A program made the translations under genes and the position numbers. 64,000 bases of DNA from Ficedula albicollis (Eukaryota > Chordata > Aves > Passeriformes > Muscicapidae). Below, in pieces: positions 13,233-27,100 of the stretch (its first letter is position 1; each line of letters begins with the position of its first letter). The stretch spans positions 7,608,190-7,672,189 of the forward strand of contig NC_021678.1 of the NCBI RefSeq assembly GCF_000247815.1. Direction: 5' to 3'. The notes under the pieces were generated by a model, which had not been told where the DNA came from, did not search any database, and was given only the letters and a program-made list of their open reading frames with translations.

Positions 13233-16200
13233 TTATTCTCCCTGATATAATTAGTTCTGGATACAGGTACAGATTTTCTGCCCTTTCTTCTTTTGGTTTC
13301 AGTATTCACCCAGCACAGTATCTCTTGATCTGTCAATTTTTCTGAGCCTTAACTTAAGGAAGATAGAGTCACTGCTGAAAAGTCTATTGTAAAGAAAAAG
13401 ATTGATTTAATGCTAACAGAGGTATCAAACCCCAAGGAATTGAAAGACACCTGTGGATTTAAAAGAGAGGAAACACTTTCTGTGCAGATAAACTGTGGAA
13501 AGAAGAGCTCTATTTACTGGGTCTGGCCAGCAGTTGCCCAATATCAAGGCGTGTACTTCAATGCTGCATCCAGGCAGGAGCCAATGCTTCCGAGAAAAGC
13601 TTGGAGTTTTAGCCCTTAGCCAAGCAATCATTAAGTCATTTAAGCAGCATTTCTGATCCTTGAGACAGCTGTCCAGGTTACATAACTTTCATTCTAGAAA
13701 AGCCAGTAAAACTACCCAGGGCAGCACCTAAGCTTTCCCTGCCTGATGTCCTGGGATCAGACTGGCTTTCTGCCTTCCAGAACATCCCAGCTCTCCCTCC
13801 TGCTGTGCTCTCCAGCTGAGCCCCCACAGGCTGCAGAGATGCTCTCATTTGCCTTCTGCCTCATGAAAGCCTCAGCAGAACCTGCTCCAGCAGGGAGAGT
13901 AGGGACTCTACTGGCTCAGGTTGGGATTTGCCATTTTTAGTGGGCAGTGAGGGTTTATCCACTGGGCCTCCAAACGTACTTCCTTTGTCCTGTCAGAGCA
14001 ATAAAGCACTGCAAGGGCAGTGTTTGGAGTGAAGGAGCTCAGAGACTCCAGTCATACCCTAGGATTCTCTCTCTTCCCAGCAAATAACAATCAGTGGTCA
14101 GTGCACTTCAGAAAGACAAATGATGGCCAAGCTCAGCAAATCTGCAAAAAGGCAAAAGGTGATTTCGTTCTGCAAAATTTCCCACTCCTCCTCCAGATGA
14201 AGCCTGAGTCTTTTCTCCGGGTGTTATAGTCTGTCATGCACAAGTGGTTCAGGCTAGGACCTGGGCCCTGGGTGCTGAATCTGGCAGGAGCAGCTCAGTC
14301 TGCTCTCCCTGCTCCCTGAGCTCTCCCTGCCCTGTGGCGAGAAGCTGCCAGGTCTGTGGCAGGGCCAGCAGAGGGGAGCATGTGCAGCACCTCAGCAATG
14401 GCTGCAGCAGCCCCTGCATGATTGCAAGCGTGTTGCCATTGACTTTTCAGGCTAATTAGGCCAGAGAGGTGAGATCACACTGGTAAAAGAGCCTGTGAGT
14501 GGGAATGGCTGAGGTGTTTGCACACACTCGCTTCTCTGCTTTTCTCCAGGTGTGTGGGAGGTCAGCCAAGGAGCAGGGAGGTCAGCAGGGTGTGGGAACA
14601 GCTTTAAACACTTCAGCTACTCTCACCAGGGCTCAAGAGTCAAGCCCTAGGCTTTATCCTTGTGGGCTTGATCAAATTGCCTATGGTTTCAAGGTCTTTC
14701 TTGAAGATATTTTTTTCCTGAAATGCTACTTTTTAAAGAAAAGTTGGAACATTAAAATTCAGAATTAAAAAATACAGTCACACAACAGGAAATTTGCAGG
14801 CCAGTTTAAATCCTTCTCTACCTCAACCTCACACAGAGCAAAAACCTATTTTTTTAGTCTCCCCCAGAATATAATACTTTTCAGTGACTTTTTTCTTTTT
14901 TTTTCTTTTCTTCCTTTAATAGAATAAGTCCTCTTCATTCATTTTCTTCGTTTAAGAAAATACCATTACTCAAAAACACCAGTGCCAAATTTTCAACTCC
15001 TTGCAACACTCCTCTATACCAAACATCGTCCTGGGGAATGTTCCATCTCCCCGTGCCTGCTCCATTTGGTGACCTGATAATGTTTGGACAACAGGAATAT
15101 GTGGCCAAGGATTTATGTCTTGGATTACAGCAAGGGATGGGCATCTGTGCCCAAACTTTTAGACTTGGTCCTGTCCTTCCAAGTGAAAAAAGAATGCCAT
15201 TGCTTTCTCTCTCATTTTCTCTCTGTGAGAGTGCCTGGTCAGAGTTCATGTATTTGTCACTGCCACCAGGCAGAATCATGAAGAAAGAAAAAGAGATTAT
15301 TTATTCCTTTTTTGTATTTACCTGGCTGTGGAGAGGGGACATCGTGCTGGATCATCCCCTGGTAGCCTTAATGTTGCTTGACCCAGAGCAGATGTGATTT
15401 TTCTGAGAGGCTGAGCTGTGTGACAGGGAACAAGCTGCTGGGATAGTGTGGACATCTGGTATGGGCTGTGCTTCAGAAGATGTGCAGAAAAGTGGCTGCA
15501 GTTTCTGTGCTGCCTGGAGCTGCCCGAAGCAGCACAGTGGGGAACTCTTACCCCCAGGATGAACTGTGGATGGCAACAACAGCTCCTCTCCTGTCTTGGC
15601 CAAGAGCAGCAGAACCAGGATATGAGCTGGCAGAGGCACAGGCTCAAATGTCTGTGCAATTAAGATATTTCACAGAGATTTCTGGGCCTGTGTAATAAAA
15701 CCACAACTTTCAGAAATGCACACATAACTCTTCCCCACTACATTGATCATGGAGTGATGAGACAACCTTTGATTTTCCCTTCCTGATGCCATTTCTCCGA
15801 TCCAATAAAAAAGGAAAGGAGTCAGTAGGGATAATCCCCTGGGAGCAAGTATTTAACACTCATTTGTCAGGTGATATTTACCCTGTTTTAAGAGGATTAG
15901 ACAGAGTCAGAGTCCAGAATACCAGTCAAGGTATCTCCAAAATCAGCGATTGCTTTTCCCAATCTTCGCCCTTTTAACCAGCTCTTTTGTAACACTGGGG
16001 GCCACTCCTGGTTCATCCTCTGTGCAGGGCCCAAGGTTTTTCAAAAAATGAGTGTGAGAGAGAGAAGCTCTGCAAACAAGACACATCAGTGCAGTTGTAT
16101 TGAAGTTACTATCAAGGCATTTATTGGTATGCCAATTGCACTTCAGCTTTCCTACTGTACAACTTCCTTGTTTTTTAAACCCGCTCTTGCTTGTAGCATT

Positions 16201-19200
16201 TGAAAACACACCATGGACAAATCATTTAAAAGCAATAGTGCAAAGTGCCAGCAGAAAAATAAATGGGGAAGTACGAGAAATGAAGGGGTTTGTCAGTTCT
16301 GGGTTGTTTCTTATTTATTTATTTATTACTAACTCAGATTTGGAGTGGAAAGTATGTGTAATCATGTGGAAAGTAAATTAAGACAGCTCACTTGTGGGTG
16401 TTAAAGAAACACCTAATTTTTCTGAAAGAGGTGTCTGTTGAGAGATGATAAGGTAAAGCACATTTCCAAGGCTGAACTCCGCTCCAGAACCCTCTGTAGG
16501 GGAGTGAGGGTCTCCCTGGCCCCAGTGGTAATGCTGGGACCAGAAGATGTTCCTGACACTGTGTGGGCAAGGTGTGCCGTGAGGCATAGAGGGGAAGGGA
16601 GACTCTTCTCCCCTTTATTTGCTTTATTTGCTTCTTTCCAAATCTTCTGCACTTTCGCCTCCTTTCCTCTTCAGCTGAGCTGCCCCTGTGCTCACCTGGC
16701 TGTCCAAGCAATGCTCAGCTGGCAGCTGAGCCAGGCAAAGTCTGTGGAGAAGGAGTGTCTGAGACTATGCCTGTGGCAATGGCCCATGTGGCTTTTATCT
16801 GCTTTACAGAAAGGGAAGCTGGTATTCTTCCATCAGCTACCTGAACTCATGAATGGGTAATGAGAGTAACACTCCAGCTCTTGGTTCATGTTCACTGCAG
16901 AAGTCAGACCTGCTCCCATAGCTGTTTAACCCTTGGGTAGAGATCCTCTTAAAGCCTTGCAGAAGGGAAAAGGAAAACCTTTTATCCCTATGTCTTTTTC
17001 TCAAAAGCATGAAAAATGGAGCAGGTAGAAAAAGAAAAGAAAAAAGAAAAGCAGGTAGAAAAAAGAAAATAAAAAGGTAGAAAAGCTGCCACATCTGTAG
17101 CAGACAAACAGATGGGGAAAACAAACAGAGGAGGGACCAAGCCGGGAAAGGGAAGAAACAATTTCCACTGAATGCATTTCTTGGTCTGGGCCAACCCTTT
17201 TTAGCAAATGTGTCAGGTGTTTGAGGCAGTGCACACCTCTTACATCATACATGGAAACTGGGATGTGAGGCCAGCTTTGGCTTGAAAGGTCTGTACAGTA
17301 TTCTGTGCTCAGGACCGTGCTAGTGTGAAATGACAGCTACAATAAATGGCAAATGCTGCCTTTAATGCACATGCTTGCTACTCCAGCTGCTTGAATAAAC
17401 ATTCCAGCAAACCTCAGCCCGGGGACTGAACCTGAGCTCAGATTATATTTTGTTTTGCTTACCTTATCCCTTAGCTTTCAGCACCTTGAGGCCAGGCCCT
17501 CTGGGCTGTTTATCATGGCACACAGTAATTGCACATCTGACTTGGCAACCTGGAGCCCCGGCAGGGTATCCAGGTGTGATGTATGGAGCATGAGGAGTCA
17601 GCTGTCTTGGGATGGGAAAAAAGGCAAAGGATACACTGAGAGGGGAATTTCAGTCAGAATTCATCAGGTCAGTCAGAGCAATAAAGATCCTAGAAAGGTT
17701 TTACTACCCATCAGGGAAGTTTCGTGCATTCCGACAAGTCTGAAAAGATACAGTGGGAGAGACTAGGGGCTTAATGGCTCATTTTCTGGCTTTCATTAGG
17801 TCATTTCATCCATACTTGAGAATATTTTCCATCTATTCTTAAACCCACTTTTCATTTACATTTCATGTGCTGAGTTCTGCAAGCACATCTGTATTAATTA
17901 TTTTCTTGAATTGTCCAAATATGAAACAATGGACTGAAAATGTTTCATCAGCTAAGACATGCATTTTCTATTAAATATTTGCAGCTTTTCTTAGTATAAT
18001 AAATAAACCTCTGTTGAAAAATCACTCTAAAGAAAATGCTTAATTAAAAAGATATTACATTAATTACTTTATCTGGCTTTTATAATAAAATACTAAGAAA
18101 GCAAACATTTTTAAATGCTGTAGTTGTAACAGATTGTTTTTCTTTCTTTTTCTTAAGGCAACTGCTTTGATAAATATTTCTAGTTAGTCAGAACATCATT
18201 ATGAATTTGTACTAATAGGATTTCCCCGTAATTATTTAACATTACACTAAATATTTCTGGGAAAACTATAGAAACAATAACTGTGATTATGTAAGCAAAC
18301 AGGAAATCTGAGAAGTCCTCAGAGGGTATTTTTATTTCTTGTTGCACCATGGGTCCTTTTTTGGTTGGAAATGCTGACAGGGAATGTGTGTGTGTGTGAT
18401 ATGAATGCAGTGCTGTGTCCACAGCCAAGGCTACGGTTGAGTGGGTGGGATTTGAAGTGTGCTAAGAATGCTGTAGGTTTCCAAAGGGAGTTTTTAGCTG
18501 TGATAGTAGCCAGGATCTTAGGATGAATTAACTACAGGGGTGTTGGGAGGCAGTGGGGGTGTTGAGGAGGCTGTTTAGGAGAATGAAAACCTTTATCTCG
18601 CTTGCCAAAAGCGAAATAAATTGATGCAGTAATTTTGGTGCTCTGAGTCAGTGATAATGCAACATATGATCATTTCTTAAAATGTACTTTGCTGCCTGAA
18701 CTTGCAATGCTGCTGAGTTCAGTGGGAGGAGTAATGTAAATAAACACACATTTCATGTCCCCCCAGTGACTCCAGAGCAGGGCTCCTGTGCAGAGCCACA
18801 CGTGTGCTCAGGCTGCTGTATGTCACATCTACCCATGTGAGCGTGGGGACTGGGGCAGGATACCAGCGTGGTGCTCTTGCCTCTGGCAGTGACTTGCTCT
18901 ATGGCCTGTCTCACTATTTCTGTGAATTTTATGTCCTTGGGCTCTAAAATGAGGATAATAGTGACGATTTACCCTGAAATGGGAGCCATGCAGCTTAATG
19001 AGGCCATATTTGTGAGGTTTTCAACTATGGAATGTGCTATAAAACTCACAATAGTCACTGAAAGAGGGTTTGAAGGGCCAAGTTAATGGCACAAAGGACA
19101 GAATGCATAACCTTTGTAACACTGGGTGATCATGTAGAGATGCTACAGAAGAAAAAGAAGAAAAAATCTTACATCATCATTAACTATAGATTGGGTCCTC

Positions 19201-19984
19201 TATCTTCTAAACCAGGGGTGCAGACACACCCTGCCCTCAAAGGGAACGGCATGTTCCCCCGTGGTTACCTGGGCCTGGGCAGGCTCTCTCCTGGCAGAAT
19301 TTAAGTAGAATTTTTAATGTAAAAGCTTTGTAGGCCTAAAGAATTTAGCCAGCTGTTCAATTGTGAGCCAGGCAGTTGGCTCACATTCAGGATATGTTTC
19401 TTGCTGTTCTGAAGTCAAATAGAAAAGTCAATATTCCTTGTCATATTTAATGTTTCTGCCTTGGGAAAACCAAAAAATTCCTGTACCAACATTGCCTCTA
19501 CAGCAGGGCCATTTAGATCTGCTCTTTTGTGAGTTTTATTATGCCAGTGCTATGCTCACTGCTCTCATCCTTTACCTACTTTCTACCTGCTGTTTTAGGA
19601 AGAAGGTTTTTTGGTTTTTTTTTCCCTTCTATACAGTGATAGATGTTTTGAGCAAGGCAGCTTTGGTTCAAATTGAGTGTGCTGCTAGGGCAGAGCAAAC
19701 TGATGAATTGTAAATGTTGGTTTTTGAAAGATGTGTCCAAGGCACCGCGGGTCGCTTGAACTCTAGGACGCCACTGCAGCTTCCCTTAAAAAGAGGAGAA
19801 GGAGGAGGGAAAGGAGGAGGCATCTGTAGCAAAAATATATGACAGTGTTGCAGAGGGTGATAGCCATAGCAAGAATGAGGGATCTGAAGTTCAGCTGGGG
19901 GCTGGGGCAGGAATCACCTCACCAAGTATAGAAATCTGCTTGTCTGCTCCTGTGCAGCTAGCCCAGATTCCCCCTCAGAGACAG
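13233..19984. other. Gene-free unique sequence
   Basis: Several open frames of 60-140 codons occur, for example 16438-16860 on the plus strand and 15318-15659 on the minus strand. None has a recognisable motif, start context or exon pattern, and frames on the two strands overlap, as expected by chance in less AT-rich patches. Minor simple repeats are an A-rich stretch at 17018-17085, (TTTA)n near 16313 and a short (TG)n near 18385. I see no RNA gene or transposon. Confidence 0.55.
17018..17085. repeat. A-rich repeat with GGTAGAAAA units
   Basis: A purine-rich stretch in which GCAGGTAGAAAAA appears twice and AAGGTAGAAAA once, separated by AAAGAAAA strings. It looks like a short, decayed slippage-derived array. 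Confidence 0.7.
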
Positions 19985-20649
19985 CTCACCTGGCCTACTT
20001 CAGTGCCAGCCAGCAAATGGGATTAATCAGGGTCTAGGAGGAGCTGTTGTATGCTGGACTTGACTAAGGAGAGCCTGGCTGGGTCTTGGTGGTATCAGGA
20101 GATTTCCACCTGGGTCCTGAGCTGGGGTCACAGAGAGGCAGGGGATTTTTGCACCAGTTTGGAATCCCTTCAGCTATTACAGGGAGTGCTGGAACTGTGG
20201 GCTAAAGGGCAGGGACTTGCTGAGAACCCCCAGGGCAGCAGGGCAGAGCCCCGTGGGGAATGTACAGACGCAGTGCACAGCACTGTGAGGATGCACAGGA
20301 GTGCACAGGCTGTAGAGGATGCTGTGCTCCTGGGCAGCAAGGCTGCTGCTTTTGGGGAGCACTGACACTGGCACACGTGCTGCCTGGGTGACAGACACAC
20401 CCTGTCCTGACACGGGGAGAAGCTGCATAATCCACCTGGGTGAAGAAGGAGAAGCCAGCAGATTTCAATAGTCCTGTATCACCTTTGTGTATGAATCCTG
20501 AGCATAGTTCTCCTCCATTTCACAGTGCACAGCACCCTGTTTCCCAGTTGAAGACCTTGATTCTTAAAGATTAAAAATTATTCCATTGGTAAAAAAACCC
20601 CAAAAAACATGTGTGTGTTTCTTAATCCAAAGTCAAGAAATATCTAATT
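19985..20649 (+). repeat. 665-bp tandem duplication, copy 1
   Basis: The sequence from CTCACCTGGCCTACTTCAG to ATATCTAATT is repeated directly downstream at 20650-21314. I count four substitutions in 665 bp (about 99.4% identity) and no indel. Both copies carry the same 104-codon frame (20051-20365 and 20716-21030), differing by one residue (S against G). It has no recognisable domain and I do not call it a gene, because conservation between copies follows from the duplication alone. Confidence 0.97.
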
Positions 20650-21314
20650 CTCACCTGGCCTACTTCAGTGCCAGCCAGCAAATGGGATTAATCAGGGTCT
20701 AGGAGGAGCTGTTGTATGCTGGACTTGACTAAGGAGAGCCTGGCTGGGTCTTGGTGGTATCAGGAGATTTCCACCTGGGTCCTGAGCTGGGGTCACAGAG
20801 AGGCAGGGGATTTTTGCACCGGTTTGGAATCCCTTCAGCTATTACAGGGAGTGCTGGAACTGTGGGCTAAAGGGCAGGGACTTGCTGAGAACCCCCAGGG
20901 CAGCAGGGCAGAGCCCCGTGGGGAATGTACAGACGCAGTGCACAGCACTGTGAGGATGCACAGGAGTGCACAGGCTGTAGAGGATGCTGTGCTCCTGGGC
21001 AGCAAGGCTGCTGCTTTTGGGGAGCACTGACACTGGCACACGTGCTGCCTGGGTGACAGACACACCCTGTCCTGACACGGGGAGAAGCTGCATAATCCAC
21101 CTGGGTGAAGAAGGAGAAGCCAGCAGATTTCAATAGTCCTGTATCACCTTTGTGTATGAATCCTGAGCATAGTTCTCCTCCATTTCACAGTGCACAGCAC
21201 CCTATTTCCCAGTTTAAGACCTTGATTCTTAAAGATTAAAAATTATTCCATTGGTAAAAAAACCCCAAAAAACATGTGTGTGTTTCTTAACCCAAAGTCA
21301 AGAAATATCTAATT
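20650..21314 (+). repeat. 665-bp tandem duplication, copy 2
   Basis: Head-to-tail copy of 19985-20649. Differences seen include CACCAGTTT against CACCGGTTT, CCCTGTTTCC against CCCTATTTCC, AGTTGAAG against AGTTTAAG and TTAATCC against TTAACCC. The divergence equals that of the 1.6-kb pair, which fits either similar age or haplotype difference. Confidence 0.97.
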
Positions 21315-23257
21315 TCTTTCTAGTAGGAACCTTGTTCAGTTTTTTCCTTCATGGATTAAAATACTACCACCATAATCAGCCTTTCTGTTTTTATTGTGCA
21401 TTTAGAATGTCCATTCATTCACAGGATAAATTTATCTAACTGGATCTAAAGGCGACATCTCTTTCATTATACAAATTACTATGGAGGCTTTTCCTGCAAG
21501 TAAGTACACAAATACTATCTAAAGTTTCTGTTGTCATTCCTGACTAGGAAATGCAGCTACAGGCAAAAGCTAACAAAACGGCCAGCTTCAAAGAAGCTGA
21601 GTTTTTCTCCTTTAGTTTTTTGTTTCTGTGTGTGTGCCACCAGCTTTCTTAGTTCTCCCTTGTAACATTATAATCCAACAGAACTTTCTCAAGTTTTTTG
21701 TATGCTGGTTATCAAAAATGTGTCATTAAGCACCAAGCAGGGAGAATTTTAAACCTGAGAGTGCCAAATCCTGGCACAGCATCTGGCAAGGGATGGACAC
21801 AATTATTTCCTTCCTCTTCTTCTTCAGTGCCCTTTTTCATTCCCTCAGTTCCCTTCTCAGCTTCCACCTGATCACCAGTTCTGGTTAGGAACTGGAATGT
21901 GTCTCCCAAATGTAAAGACAAACCTAACTGTAGGATTTTTTTTTCCTTTTTCCTTTGTTGCTGATGAATAGAACACGAGCTTGAAAATGGGATTGTCTTC
22001 CTGCTGATAGACTGCAGGGCTTATCTGTAAACAAAAATGTATTTATGGAAGTAGGTGTTAGTTGTGGCTTTTCATAGCTGCCTTGAGGTATCGAGGAACT
22101 GTGGGGAATATCTCTTTTAGGGTTTTTTTTGCCACTCATCCCTCCAGTATCTGTACATCTGCTGTATAAAACAGACTAGGAGAACAAAGACCATTGTGGA
22201 TCTCATGGGTGTTTGACTTATCAGCTCTCTTTCTGCTTACAGAAAATTTGGCCTGGTTGAAAAATATTGTTTATAAGTGCCAGAAAAGCTTTCAGTATCT
22301 CTGGTCTAGTTTGAGATTTTAAAACTTTTGGAAAGTAAGGAATTTAAAAGCATCTTTTCAAAATACCCCTTCAGACATCCAGCTATTAGATTATTTAAAA
22401 AGGTGCTAGGGAAGAAACCTTCCATGAGGTAGCAACCAGATTTCAAACAAAGGTCCAAACCACAAGAAATATCAACAGGGAGAAATACATTGTTTCTTTC
22501 CCAGAATTTCTTTTGGTGAAGTCTTTGTATCACTTGGGATTTATTGTCTAGTTCTGTGCTCAGAAAATGGTTTGTCTCTCACTTTTGTTCTTATCAGATG
22601 TCCATAATGCGTGCCTATTGGATTTTATTTATTTCCTAACTTCCAGTCTAGAATCTTTAAAACAAGTTTAGGGGCTTAGGGTTTTTTTTTCCTTTCCTTG
22701 GTTACCACCAGTGGTAAAGATCATTCAGGCCAAACTAGAAAGAGAAGTATCAAATTTAACAGAGAAGGAGAACACAACAAAACAAAAAAATTGGACATTA
22801 GAGAGTCTCTCATATTTTATGCTTTAAATGTGCCTACTAATTTCACTTCCAGAACAAGCCAGTGCACTCTGGCACTTATGAGGGGAGACAAGGAATGAAG
22901 AGAATGTTTTAATCAAGTCAGGTTTACCTGCAAACAGGCAGGCTCAGCTGGGCTCGAGTCTTACTGCTGAAGGACAAAGGAGAGGATCAGGGAGAGTGGG
23001 TTTTGGATCATAGGAGCTCTCTGAGCTGTGAGCTGCCCAATATTGCATCCCAAAGGAGGGCTAGCTCTGCCAGCTGACTCCCTGTGGTTGGATAAGTCAA
23101 GTTTGCTGAAAGAGTCGGGTTTTGCAAACATGGCTCATTTTAAATGAGATGGCTGAGGGGATGATTATGCTGGCAGCTTAGCAGCCAGATACAAGGGACA
23201 GTGGCTTCTAAAAGGCATTTTTCAAGCTCTTTTGGGCACCAAGCTATTTAACTGGGT
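21315..23257. other. Gene-free unique sequence
   Basis: AT-rich single-copy DNA with no recognisable exon, RNA or transposon. The sequence just before the poly-C tract (22920-23250) is ordinary mixed-composition DNA. Confidence 0.6.
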
Positions 23258-24166
<909 letters not shown>

Positions 24167-27100
24167 AGTAGCACCCTAAATGGGATGTAGCCATTTTGTA
24201 TGGCTTTTCTGCCCTTTCTGTGTATTAAAGAGAGCAGTCATTTTCATTGGAGGCCTAGCTGGAACAGAGAAAATGCACATGAGGTCTAACATCCCATTGG
24301 GGAAGGCAGCAGTGATGCTCTCAGGGCTCTGAGAAAAGAAGTTGCAAACATGAGACTGAAGAAGGAAAGGAGAACAATGTAAATGGAGATAACTTGTCCA
24401 ACCTTGTTTTGAAAAAAAAATGTTTAAGAGTATCAAAGTCTGTGCTGTGATTAGTCAGCAAGTGAAGAGAGGACAGTGGACCTGCACAAGATGATGATAT
24501 TGAGAGCAAAGATTTTGAGGGAGAAAAAGGGAAAGGAGGTTTAGCTGAGAATAATGGCCAGATAGTGATGTACAAACTTTTTTTTTTAAATTCCACTGTT
24601 CTTTAATATTGAAAATTTTGCTCATCTTGCCAGTTAATCAAAGTAGCTGCCCATCGGGGCTACAATTAAGGAAATTGTGCAAAGCTGTTTTTTCCAGTGG
24701 AAGGTGTTCTGTTGAAGCTAGCATGTCCTTGCTTATTATTACTAAAAATAATAAGTGCATAAACAAATACATGTGAGATGTTCCAGACCATAAGGCTGGC
24801 TGTGTGCAGCACATGGCTCACCTGCTGGCAGGGTCTGTGCTTCTGGGCTGTGTTACTTTCCCCCTAGTAACAGTCTACGCTGATGTCTTTTTCCAAAGCA
24901 GGAGCTCCAGAGATGTGCAGTGCATTGGAGTTGCTGTTTTCTGGCCAGCCATCCTTGCTGTACCTCCATGTTAGGAAGTACTCACAAACACACTAGCAGG
25001 AGAATTATTCTTTTGGGCATCCCATGGATCAGTAGCATCTGTATTCCAGCTTCATCTCTCTGTACTGTTTGCGGCCTATGCAATTATATTTTGTCTTCTG
25101 CTGAGGTCACTGTCATTGCAATTGTTTTAATTGCAGCTGATGAGTCGTGAGCTTTTGAAATCATTAGTGGTTCCTTTGAGCTCTAGAAACAGAATAGCAT
25201 CATTTCTTCCTTGCTGTTCTTAGTCTTCCATGAAAGTGAAATCTATACAGAACTTAATTACATTTTATATATTATGTGTTGTTTTAACTGAACTAATATT
25301 TACAAATGGATTTGATGAATATCATTGCATTTAAAGGAAGGACCCCCTCTGTGTTGTCTTTTCAAGTTGCTGAAAAGAAATCAGAAAGAATGAGTTCTTT
25401 AGAAAACTTTAATTACTAGCTGATTTCATCGACCTGCTAGGCTGGTGGCATCTGCCTTCCAGTCTTTTTCAAATAATTTCTCTTTCATTTGGATGTTTAG
25501 GGATACATTAGCATGTGGCCATAATAATTACAAATTATAATGACTAAAAATTAGGGGGTTTCTGCTATCAAGAGTTTTTCTTATTCCAGCCAAAGGCAAA
25601 ATACAAGCACAAATTTCTGTTCTTTTCTTTGTATTGAGGGGATGAGATTTGCAGATGAGTGTAGGAGGAAGGAAGCAGCTGATGGCAAGTTTAAGGAAGA
25701 AAGGAAGCATTTTGTGGGGACTTTTTGAAATCCCTGACTAACATCCCTCTGTTAAAGGGCACTCTGGTTTCTTGTTTCTGGCCACAACCTGAAGCAACTC
25801 TTGAGCAGTAAAGGTTGAAGTCTTCGTTTCAATTGTACTTTATGATTTCAGTTCTCTGACTTAGCCTTGTCCATCAGTTTCATGTTTTGCCTTTGTGTTT
25901 CCAAACTTTTAAACATGGTAAATGAAGTGACTGCAGGCATTTAATTAACAAATACTAACAAGTTCATCTGCTGTATTCAGCCTCTTTTAAAGTAGCTGTT
26001 CACAGCGAGAAAAGACAACTGTGTGTCGGTAAAAGCAAATTGTACATTTTCATAACTGAATACATCTGCCAATTAAAGCAATCCTTGAGGCACTCCCTGA
26101 CCAATATTTTGGCCCCCTCATCTGCTGTTAGACTCTAGTTAGAGAAATTTTCCAATCTAAATCTTCAGAATATGCAAAGTATGACCCTTTTCACAGCCAC
26201 TTTGCATTTGAGATGGGGACCTGCTACAGTTAGACCAATTACCTGAAGACAACTATCCCATTCCTCTCCTAAATGGGATAGGAGGAATTCAGTTATACTA
26301 GGCAGCTGGGAGATGGAAAAATCACCCCCATGCTTCCTCCAGTCCTGGATTTTTCATGTACAAGCCCAAGAGAGCAGTTGGGGTAGAAGCTTTGAATTCT
26401 TTCTCAACCTTTGGCTGTCAAAGGTGGAGGGGTTGGTTTAGTCCAGACAGCCACTACTTCCAGGGCTTCATGCTTGGTAATAAAACTTCTACCTGTTGCA
26501 GCCCATCTGTAATGAATTCTTCAGAGAACAGAGAAGTCCATGGCACCTCAAGCATCCCTTGCTTGCCCTGGTGTTCCTGACTCCAGAGCCCCGTGTTCAC
26601 GTGCTGCAGAAATAGAGGCTTGGAGCGTGCACTGCTCAGAAGTCTCTGTAAATATTGGACTATGATTTGCCCTTTTGACTCTACCACTTGCTTGTCATTC
26701 TCAATTTAATAGTAGCAGCTAAATAAAACTTATTTTCTGAATTTTTTAGGAAATGTAATGATCAAATTCATTTTTAACCTGGCTCCTTTCTCTGTCTCAG
26801 TTTTAGCTTCATACCTTTGTTTCTTTTTTCTTTCCCTTGTCACCTTGGGTGGCAGCTGAAGTGTTCTTTTTCCTTTAATAATCTGGTCCTTACGTTAGGC
26901 TAAATTAGGAAGGGAAAAATCCCTAAGCCAACCTGAAGACAATTCTTGCTTGATAAGAGAATTAAAATCTTTCCAAGGAGAAGAGAGAGGAAACCAAACC
27001 ATCATTAATTTAATAAATTTTCCTTCCTAATGTTTCATGGGAGGTTGATGCTTCTTACATAACAGGGGATTTTGTCTACCTTTGTTCCAACACAGCTGCT

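Noticed and set aside
17455..17766. 103-codon frame after a pyrimidine-rich acceptor-like site
   Set aside because: No domain and no donor with consensus quality. The composition is ordinary.
20051..21030. 104-codon frame conserved in both copies of the 665-bp duplication
   Set aside because: Conservation is explained by a duplication that is nearly identical throughout. The frame has no domain and overlaps equally open frames on the other strand.
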